Of a stretch of DNA of 7,444 nt, positions 1 to 5,092 are shown piece after piece. Each line of letters starts with the position of its first letter. Positions within the stretch are counted from its first letter, which is position 1. The position numbers and the translations under genes were made by a program. The stretch is from positions 1 to 7,444 of the forward strand of contig JAWXUL010000069.1 in the NCBI GenBank assembly GCA_044432725.1. Direction: 5' to 3'. This DNA is from JAWXUK01 sp044432725 (GTDB lineage Bacteria; Bacillota; Clostridia; Oscillospirales; Oscillospiraceae). Under the pieces are notes generated by a model that worked only from the letters and a program-made list of their open reading frames with translations, was not told where the DNA came from and made no database searches.

Positions 1-84
1 CACAGGAGGAACCTCTCCCACCACAGGAGGAACCTCTCCCACCACAGGAGGAACTTCACCCACCACAGGAGGAACCTCTCCCAC
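1..84 (-). repeat. Four 21-bp tandem coding repeats (VVGEVPP)
   Basis: Four direct copies of a 21-bp unit lie at 1-21, 22-42, 43-63 and 64-84. Copies 1, 2 and 4 are identical; copy 3 differs at a few bases but encodes the same residues (V, G, E, V, P, P, V in register). A partial unit continues at 85-90. The unit length is a multiple of three, so gain or loss of copies would change protein length without a frameshift. The array may continue beyond the left edge. Confidence 0.95.
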
Positions 85-204
85 CACAGGAACAGAATCC
101 TCTACCACAGGCGCAGATTCTGGCTGATTATCTCCTTGAGGGAAACATTGAGGACAAACTTTGTCCCCTTCTCCCATACTAAAACCACATTTTGTACAAA
201 ACAT
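1..204 (-). CDS. Zinc-ribbon protein with VVGEVPP repeats, N-terminal part
   Basis: Seen: an open frame of 68 codons starts at the ATG at 204-202 and is still open at the left edge, so the C-terminal part is missing. A GGAGG site (214-218) sits 9 nt before the ATG. The protein begins MFCTKCG and has two CxxC knuckles (C3/C6 and C17/C20, ten residues apart), the pattern of a small zinc ribbon. A short acidic, Pro-containing stretch follows, then at least four heptapeptides VVGEVPP from residue 41 on. Known: Bacillota often have proteins with an N-terminal zinc ribbon followed by a disordered linker and a membrane segment or extracytoplasmic domain; no such segment is visible here. It follows the pilus operon in the same direction but lies beyond a strong terminator, so it is probably a separate transcription unit. 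Its function is not recognised. The frame and zinc ribbon are well supported; any role is unknown. Confidence 0.8.
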   Translation of the reverse strand, partial: MFCTKCGFSMGEGDKVCPQCFPQGDNQPESAPVVEDSVPVVGEVPPVVGEVPPVVGEVPPVVGEVPPV

Positions 205-213
205 AAGTATATG

Positions 214-218
214 CCTCC
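214..218 (-). promoter_or_regulatory. Shine-Dalgarno site of the zinc-ribbon gene
   Basis: GGAGG on the minus strand, 9 nt before the ATG at 204. It supports this start for a gene that has no stop codon inside the window. Confidence 0.75.
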
Positions 219-227
219 ATTAAGATT

Positions 228-476
228 CTATGACTCATTCCACTGACAAAAAACAAATAAATCATCACCATCCTGACAAGGGGAAGCACTAAGGCATCCC
301 ATATCCTGAAAAGATGAGTCATTGTTTTTTTTTGCTGGAACCAGTATCAATAATTCGTCTTGATCTACTCACAGTAAATCAGATAAGGTAGTCATTTGTT
401 GACGTGAGAACCAATAAAAAACCCTTAAACAACAATAGAACAATTCCTTCGCCCTTCCCAGTTCTCCTGAAAAGTT
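228..476 (-). pseudogene. Possible broken small gene with one in-frame TGA
   Basis: On the minus strand, one frame runs from just after a TAG (479-477) to a TAG at 230-228, 82 sense-or-TGA codons interrupted only by a TGA at 371-369. An ATG at 395 lies 8 codons before the TGA. Read through, the part from this ATG starts MTTLSDLL, has VDQDELLILVPAKK just after the TGA and ends DDLFVFCQWNES. The mix of hydrophobic, acidic and cysteine residues reads like real protein. The frame ends 26 nt before the start of the zinc-ribbon gene, as an operon partner would. Against it: there is no clear Shine-Dalgarno site before the ATG, the frame is short, and TGA is clearly a stop in the neighbouring pilus genes. 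I do not recognise the family. It could be a nonsense-mutated gene, a sequencing error, or chance. Confidence 0.25.
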
Positions 477-580
477 CTAAATCCTAGAAGGATTTCAGAT
501 TTTCAGACGAATCTAAGGACAAAAAAACTGTGTTCTTGTCACCCAAGAGTTTCTTGAGATTCCTTTTATCATTCTACAGG

Positions 581-626
581 AAAAAAAGAAAAAAGTCAAG
601 ATTCTTTTCAGGAAAAAAGAATCTTG
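581..626 (-). terminator. Rho-independent terminator of the pilus operon
   Basis: A perfect 12-bp stem (597-608 with 615-626, outer pairs CAAGATTC/GAATCTTG) closes a 6-nt loop. On the minus strand it is followed after two bases by six T, one C and seven T (594-581). This is a textbook intrinsic terminator for leftward transcription and lies 93 nt past the stop of the last pilus gene. Confidence 0.88.
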
Positions 627-647
627 TATTTCCTGTCAAAAGATTAA

Positions 648-673
648 CAAGAGAAAGTGGACCCTTTCTCTTG
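648..673 (-). terminator. Hairpin after the last pilus gene, weak terminator or 3' end stabiliser
   Basis: A perfect 10-bp stem (CAAGAGAAAG with CTTTCTCTTG, 648-657 and 664-673) closes a 6-nt loop, 45 nt after the stop at 719. The downstream minus-strand sequence is only moderately T-rich (TTAATCTTTT), so it would be a leaky terminator at best. Because a strong terminator follows 21 nt later, it may act as a tandem terminator or protect the mRNA 3' end. Confidence 0.5.
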
Positions 674-718
674 AATCAGGAGAACTGTGAGTGAGTCAGC
701 CACTTCCCGCTAGAAAGA

Positions 719-1321
719 TTAAAACCCCATGGTCTTTTCACATTGCAACACAATACGATAATTATTATCAGGATAATTGCAAGTAAATAACATCAAATCC
801 CCTCTGTCCTCTAGGACAGAGAGATCCCTTTCGTGGACAAGTTCCTTTTCCTCTACCACATAATGATAGACCCGCCCATTGGGATTGGTAATACTCAGCT
901 GAGCCCCTTTTTCCAAATATCGCAGATCCCAAAAATGAGAACGATAATTATGCCCAGCAATCACTAAATTATTTTCTGACAAACTACCCTCATACACACA
1001 AGGAGCGTTGGTGAGATTTTGCGCTGTCATATCCATATAAATGGGCAAAGTGATGTCAAGGGAAGGTATCTCCAGCAATCCAATATACAAATCCCCATTG
1101 ATTAGAATCACTTCACTGCGAAGGGAGGTCAAAATCGAATCTTCAGGACTTTGTTCACTGGGGGAGGACTCCACCAAGGTTTGAAATTCACTGGTGATTG
1201 TGGAGCAATGCTTCTCACCCTCTTTGTCAATCTTCTGATTATTGGCATAAATACCTGCCCCAGCAAGAATACAAAGACAACCACAGAAAATCAGGATATT
1301 ACCACTAAGTTTCTTCTTCAT
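719..1321 (-). CDS. Small sortase, second sortase of the pilus operon
   Basis: This 200-residue protein has the sortase catalytic set. His124 lies in IAGHNYRSHFWDL, Cys181 in LMLFTCNYP, and Arg189 follows in NNYRIVLQC. An N-terminal hydrophobic segment (about residues 8-26) would anchor it in the membrane with the enzyme outside. The start is supported by an AGAAAGG site (1328-1334) 6 nt before the ATG. It overlaps the preceding pilin gene by 17 nt, so the two are probably co-translated. Known: sortases cleave LPXTG-type signals between Thr and Gly and join the protein to an amine, either a pilin lysine or the cell-wall cross-bridge. It lacks the TLVTCTPYG signature and C-terminal membrane segment of the class C enzyme upstream. 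The GHNYRSHF and LFTC motifs fit the small class D-like sortases of Clostridia, but the class is uncertain. Inference: it anchors the finished pilus, or processes the LTQTG signal of its neighbour. Confidence 0.87.
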   Translation of the reverse strand: MKKKLSGNILIFCGCLCILAGAGIYANNQKIDKEGEKHCSTITSEFQTLVESSPSEQSPEDSILTSLRSEVILINGDLYIGLLEIPSLDITLPIYMDMTAQNLTNAPCVYEGSLSENNLVIAGHNYRSHFWDLRYLEKGAQLSITNPNGRVYHYVVEEKELVHERDLSVLEDRGDLMLFTCNYPDNNYRIVLQCEKTMGF

Positions 1322-2306
1322 TTTTTTCCTTTCTCACAAAAAGCCCCACTAAAATCAGGAACATACCAGAGAGAATTAAAATAGGTACAGGCAACAACAT
1401 CGCCCCTGTTTGCGTCAAAGTGCCTCCAGTACTAGAGTTATAATCGTCACTTTCCACGTCGGTGTCATAGCCATCACCTTCCACCACAGTGCCTCCACCA
1501 ACGCCAACACTTCCGCCACCACCTACTTGGGTATTATAGGTATTGGTCACATAAAAAATAGTAATGCTTTGATATTTGTCAAAAGTCACCGTTTCTGTAT
1601 AATGCGATGCCACATTCAGTTCTTTCACAGCCCAACTGCCCTCAGGATCTAAGTCATTCCAAAGATAAAACCATTCCATCTCTGCAGTCAAGGTCACAGT
1701 ATCTACCAAATTCCCAGACTGATACAGCCCAATATCCACAGAACTAGGACGCACAGAGCTATTGTCATTGCGCCAATATTTCATCACAGCCACATCCATA
1801 GCAGATGGACTCTCTTCATCATAGGCTGTCACCTTAGGCACAAGACTTTGCGCCCATTCCTCGTCTCCATCCAAAGAGCCAGGAATCATCAACAGCACAG
1901 AATCAGCCACATAACTGACATCTTCCCAGTTTAGTTTGTCAAATTGAAGCAAGTAAATCCCTTCCTCCAATCCTTCCACCACGCCCTTCCCACGCTCGTC
2001 AGTGGAAGTGGTGATATCAGGCGCAATGTTGTTGGCAAGGATGAAGTTTTCAGCATTCTGCCCCTGTCCAAGCCAAGTATCATTGTCCACAAAATCTTGA
2101 AAATCCCCCAAATCTTCAAAACTTGAAGTAGGAATATAATCGCTCTTTGTGTCCAATTCATATACTTGATACAAATGGAACCCAGCAAAAGGCAGTTCTA
2201 AATCTTCATAATGATAGTCAATATAAAGAGAACCTGACTCTGCTGCGCCCACAGGGAAGGCCATGGCAAAGACTAGAAAAATGCCAAGTAAAAATTTTAG
2301 TTTCAT
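1305..2306 (-). CDS. Minor (probably basal) pilin with CnaB domain and LTQTG sorting signal
   Basis: This 333-residue protein has a signal peptide (about 1-21, cleavage near VGAA). A first domain (about 24-160) ends in a degenerate pilin motif with Trp151 and Lys158 in LVPKV. A Cna B-type domain (about 170-257) carries the isopeptide triad: Lys176 in VAVMKYW, Glu229 in WAVKEL, Asn255 in VTNTY. A Gly/Asp-rich linker (about 260-295) and a C-terminal signal follow: LTQTG at 297-301, a hydrophobic stretch (about 303-324) and a basic tail RKEK. The second residue of the sorting motif is Thr, not the usual Pro. Its ATG overlaps the sortase C stop as ATGA, with an AGGAGG site 7 nt upstream. Its small size, single CnaB domain, long flexible linker and place between two sortase genes suggest the wall-proximal pilin. 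A side-decorating minor pilin is the alternative. Confidence 0.85.
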   Translation of the reverse strand: MKLKFLLGIFLVFAMAFPVGAAESGSLYIDYHYEDLELPFAGFHLYQVYELDTKSDYIPTSSFEDLGDFQDFVDNDTWLGQGQNAENFILANNIAPDITTSTDERGKGVVEGLEEGIYLLQFDKLNWEDVSYVADSVLLMIPGSLDGDEEWAQSLVPKVTAYDEESPSAMDVAVMKYWRNDNSSVRPSSVDIGLYQSGNLVDTVTLTAEMEWFYLWNDLDPEGSWAVKELNVASHYTETVTFDKYQSITIFYVTNTYNTQVGGGGSVGVGGGTVVEGDGYDTDVESDDYNSSTGGTLTQTGAMLLPVPILILSGMFLILVGLFVRKEKNEEET

Positions 2307-3196
2307 TCAAAATCCTCCTCGTCCTCGTCCCCATCAATTTCAATGGGAGGGGGTATGTATGGTCTGGTTTTATAACGATAAAACCACACAATCATCACCA
2401 CAAATGTCAGAACCAATACCACTTCCAACACTCTCATCAGTAAATTTTTCTCTCCAAAAGAGTATTGTGTTGCTTCATAGTCTGAAATATACATTCTCTC
2501 TGCCTCTACCAAAAGACGATGAGAGTTGACACCATAGGGTGTGCAAGTGACCAGCGTGATCAAATCTTTGTTACTCACAGAGCTTATCTTGTCCACCTCG
2601 TGGGGTTCCACCACAGTGATGTTAGAAACTTCATAGAAAAAAGTTTGATCCAAAATCTTTAATTGAATCACATCTTCTAAAATCAACTGGTCCACATTGG
2701 TAAACAATGTGGCAGAGGGAAGCCCTGTATGTCCTGTCAGCACAGAGTTATTCCCAAGCTCTCCAGTGGGGAGGGTAGACCACTCCAAATGTCCCACACC
2801 TTTTTGCAAAACAGACTCAGTGGTGCCGTGATAAATGGGAAGAGATACATCTATGGTAGGAATCTCGATATACCCCATCATGCCGTTCCCCAAATTCATG
2901 CAGTTTTGATAGGCAACTGTATCAAAGCTCTCTGATGCTCTGCCCATCAGGCGAGAGTTAAACAGCTCTGCTTCTTGAAACATTGTGTCATATTGACTTT
3001 CACTGAATGTTTCCAACTGGTTTTGATAGTCAGAAACCACTTTTTTCGTCAACTGCTTGTTATAAAATTGGCTGAAGGTGGGATAAGCTAAAATGCAAAA
3101 CCCACCGATAAACAGAATGGCAATCAGCACATTGCTGAGTTTTCTGGATAAATTAACTTCTTTCTTTTCTTTCCCAGAGGGGAATTTCAGATTCAT
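2303..3196 (-). CDS. srtC: Class C (pilin-polymerising) sortase
   Basis: This 297-residue protein has the class C layout: a membrane segment near the N-terminus (about 22-40), an extracellular catalytic domain, a second membrane segment (about 252-273) and a short acidic cytoplasmic tail. Catalytic residues are His156 in VLTGHTGLPSA, Cys218 in TLVTCTPYGVNSHRLL and Arg227. MGYIEIP followed by LPIYHG is also typical of the family. Known: class C sortases join pilin subunits by linking the Thr of one LPXTG to a lysine of the next. The backbone pilin encoded just upstream is the expected main substrate. The usual lid motif (Asp-Pro-aromatic before MGYIEIP) is not visible; the corresponding stretch reads SESFDTVAYQNCMN. 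The start is supported by AAGGGG 6 nt before the ATG. It follows the backbone gene after an 81-nt gap rich in secondary structure, and its stop overlaps the next start by 4 nt. Confidence 0.95.
   Translation of the reverse strand: MNLKFPSGKEKKEVNLSRKLSNVLIAILFIGGFCILAYPTFSQFYNKQLTKKVVSDYQNQLETFSESQYDTMFQEAELFNSRLMGRASESFDTVAYQNCMNLGNGMMGYIEIPTIDVSLPIYHGTTESVLQKGVGHLEWSTLPTGELGNNSVLTGHTGLPSATLFTNVDQLILEDVIQLKILDQTFFYEVSNITVVEPHEVDKISSVSNKDLITLVTCTPYGVNSHRLLVEAERMYISDYEATQYSFGEKNLLMRVLEVVLVLTFVVMIVWFYRYKTRPYIPPPIEIDGDEDEEDFE
2314..2319 (-). promoter_or_regulatory. AGGAGG ribosome binding site inside the sortase C 3' end
   Basis: A full AGGAGG lies 7 nt before the ATG at 2306. It is formed by the GAG-GAG-GAT codons of the acidic sortase C tail, so the tail sequence doubles as the translation signal of the next gene. 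It strongly supports the chosen pilin start. Confidence 0.85.
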
Positions 3197-3202
3197 TTGT
3201 TT

Positions 3203-3208
3203 CCCCTT
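3203..3208 (-). promoter_or_regulatory. Shine-Dalgarno site of sortase C
   Basis: AAGGGG on the minus strand, 6 nt before the ATG at 3196. It supports this start. Its G-run could pair with the C5 run about 30 nt upstream (3237-3233). Confidence 0.7.
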
Positions 3209-3268
3209 GCCTTTCCTGATTCCCCTTACTTAGGGGGAGTTTCCCAGTCCCCCAAAAAGGGGGACTGG
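3203..3268 (-). promoter_or_regulatory. Hairpin and alternating C/G-run array before sortase C
   Basis: Just after the backbone pilin stop, the mRNA can form a perfect 10-bp stem (CCAGTCCCCC with GGGGGACTGG, 3268-3259 and 3253-3244) around a U5 loop. No U-tract follows on this strand, so it is not a normal leftward terminator. Further runs follow: C5 at 3237-3233, G4 at 3225-3222, and the G4 of the sortase C Shine-Dalgarno site (3206-3203). Mutually exclusive pairings between neighbouring runs are possible. The likely effect is differential expression: protection of the upstream pilin mRNA 3' end, partial attenuation, or limited ribosome access to sortase C. On the plus strand the same hairpin is followed by T7 (3273-3279), so it could stop antisense transcripts. 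Confidence 0.6.
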
Positions 3269-3277
3269 ATGCTTTTT

Positions 3278-5092
3278 TTAATCTTCTTTATTTTTCATGA
3301 CCTTGTCATTTTTACGTTGCACAAAGATGAGGTAACCAGCCAGAGCAAGGATACCACCACCAACGACATAGAACATGGTAGTACCAATGCCACCAGTTTC
3401 AGGGAGGACGGTACCAGAGGTGTTGATAATGGTGATATTTGCATCAGCCACACCTGTGGATACAACATCAATACCGTTGGAATTGTGGGTACCAGAGCTT
3501 GATTTGGATACGGTTAGATAATCACCAGTATCATCGGCTACATGCGCTTCAAAATCATTCAGTGTAGCACCATCACCAGTGTAAGTTGCCACATAGTAAA
3601 ATTCCACATAGTCAGTCAAAAGGGAATAGCCGTTGACAGGTTGGGTTTCGCGTAATCGGTAGATTGTGCCAGTTTTGTCAGTTTCATTGTAGTCGCCCAA
3701 ACCACGAATGGTGACTTTACCGTCTTTTGGAGTGGTGATCTCAGCAGAACCATTTTTATCAACGACATATACATTGCCTGCATCAGCCATAGTGACTGAA
3801 CTTACTTTTATTTCTGCATCAGTATCATCAGTCAACTTAAATTTTACACCATTTAACTTGTTCTCAAGTTCATCTTCTTTGTAAATAGTTACTTGGAAGG
3901 TATAGTCATAAACGTCATCTCGTTTGTGGTCAAATTCGTCGTCGTTATCATAGTCGCTAGGAGTTGTTGGCACAGTACCATCCCACTCGTCAATCTGATT
4001 TATACTATAGAGTAAATGCAAGGTGTTTTGTTGGTTTTTTTCAGCAAGCACAGCATCTGCTGTTAATGTGGCAGAATATTTCAAGTATAGGGTTGTTACA
4101 CTATCATCAAGTAAATCTTGTACTTGGTTTTTATCAAACTGTACAGCGAAAATAGCATCTTTGTTATTTGCGTCTTGTGGCATTGCAGGGAGATTGGTAT
4201 AATCACCAGAAGCACCTTCTGTTAATGCAGTACCTGAATAGGTATTATCTGTATAAATCTCCAAAGTACCATCAGTATAAGCTAAAGTTTCATCCATAAA
4301 GTCAATGAGGGTGTAGAAGTAGTTTGTCGTATATCCGCTGACATCCGTAGGCAAAGTTGCTTCTGCACGGAAATAGACAGTATCCCCAATTTGGTTGTCG
4401 CCTACATCTCCCCAACCACCAGCTCCTGTTGCAGAGCCGTAGTTAGGTGAATCTAAATCTGCGCCCTCTTCATTGTGATAGATTTCTTTGATGACGGACA
4501 GTTGTTCGGATTTTGGGGTCAGAGGGAGTGCTTTGTTGTCTTGATCATCTGTCAACAGAGCCAAGTAGTTGTTCTCGGAAACAACTGTGTCTACTACCAG
4601 ATAATAGCCATAGGGGAGAGAATTACTGGCAGTGTTACTGGCTAAATTTGCTTGTGTTTTAGTTGTAGAGTTGCCTGTAACCCATGTTTTCAGTGTAAGC
4701 GCCAAGGCTTTGGCATCGGCTGCGGTTGCTCCTTCTCCTGCCAACCATGTTGCAGCTTTAGAGGCATAGGCGTATTTGTCAATATCTGTCGCAATAGCCC
4801 CTGAAGTTGGAAGATCTACAATGCTTCGGCTATCGAAAAAAGCATAAAAATCTGGATTTACAATCATTTGATAGTTGTAAAACTTGTCACTCCCAGGAAG
4901 TGTATCATCAAGTTCTACGATTTGGAAAATTCGATAAATATCAAAATTCCCAGTGGCACTGACGGTAATTGTACCAGTAAAATTAGTTGTGTCGACTGGA
5001 GCAGCCAATACTACCCCCATCATCTGCACCATCAGGCACAGTGCTAAGAAAACTCTTAGACTTTTGTGTTTTACATTTTGTTTCATGTTCAT
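3278..5092 (-). CDS. Major (backbone) pilin with isopeptide domains and LPETG anchor
   Basis: This 604-residue protein has a signal peptide (about 1-30, cleavage near VVLA-APVD) and an N-terminal pilin domain (about 35-190). TPK with Lys194 occupies the place of the pilin-motif lysine used for polymerisation. A fimbrial D2-type domain (about 198-365) follows; Lys202 in VIKEI and Asn356 in QNTLHLLYS are its likely isopeptide pair. A C-terminal CnaB domain (about 395-558) has Lys405, Glu482 in the E-box YRLRETQPVNGY and Asn557. LPETG (563-567), a hydrophobic stretch and a charged tail complete it. This layout matches backbone shaft subunits, and the sortase C gene is next. The ATG at 5092 overlaps the upstream stop as ATGA. 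However, GAGAAG abuts that ATG and lies 6 nt before a second ATG at 5086, so the true start may be two codons later. Residue roles are inferred from family patterns. Confidence 0.93.
   Translation of the reverse strand: MNMKQNVKHKSLRVFLALCLMVQMMGVVLAAPVDTTNFTGTITVSATGNFDIYRIFQIVELDDTLPGSDKFYNYQMIVNPDFYAFFDSRSIVDLPTSGAIATDIDKYAYASKAATWLAGEGATAADAKALALTLKTWVTGNSTTKTQANLASNTASNSLPYGYYLVVDTVVSENNYLALLTDDQDNKALPLTPKSEQLSVIKEIYHNEEGADLDSPNYGSATGAGGWGDVGDNQIGDTVYFRAEATLPTDVSGYTTNYFYTLIDFMDETLAYTDGTLEIYTDNTYSGTALTEGASGDYTNLPAMPQDANNKDAIFAVQFDKNQVQDLLDDSVTTLYLKYSATLTADAVLAEKNQQNTLHLLYSINQIDEWDGTVPTTPSDYDNDDEFDHKRDDVYDYTFQVTIYKEDELENKLNGVKFKLTDDTDAEIKVSSVTMADAGNVYVVDKNGSAEITTPKDGKVTIRGLGDYNETDKTGTIYRLRETQPVNGYSLLTDYVEFYYVATYTGDGATLNDFEAHVADDTGDYLTVSKSSSGTHNSNGIDVVSTGVADANITIINTSGTVLPETGGIGTTMFYVVGGGILALAGYLIFVQRKNDKVMKNKED

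Larger units (their letters stand above)
205..718. other. Intergenic region between pilus operon and zinc-ribbon gene
   Basis: These 514 bases contain no intact gene that I can support. From the operon side they hold two tandem hairpins (648-673 and 597-626), the second with a long U-tract on the minus strand. A small CAAGA/TCTTG inverted repeat lies at 544-556 and a 6-bp hairpin (AAATCC/GGATTT) at 479-495. A possible broken reading frame spans 476-228, and two copies of the 9-mer ATGASTCAT lie at 314-322 and 230-238. No convincing -35/-10 pair was found for the zinc-ribbon gene. No tRNA-like or rRNA-like sequence is apparent. Confidence 0.7.

Noticed and set aside
1..84. CRISPR array
   Set aside because: The 21-bp units are directly adjacent with no spacers, stay in frame and encode VVGEVPP. 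The same reasoning applies to 7360-7443.
335..344. CTGGAACCAG palindrome as a hairpin or operator
   Set aside because: The 4-bp arms leave only a 2-nt loop and it occurs once, so there is no support for function.
369..371. TGA read as selenocysteine or as a reassigned sense codon
   Set aside because: No plausible stem-loop follows the TGA (CTGGTTCCAG has a 2-nt loop), the position is not a redox motif, and TGA ends the adhesin and sortase C exactly where their family features end.
1151..1652. Plus-strand open frames across the sortase and minor pilin genes (also others up to 6396)
   Set aside because: They lie opposite strongly supported genes with catalytic or sorting motifs, have no recognisable domains, and look like antisense shadows.
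3244..3268. Leftward terminator after the backbone pilin
   Set aside because: On the minus strand the hairpin is followed by GGAAACTCCCCC, not a U-tract; the T-run is on the other side. A non-terminator role fits better.
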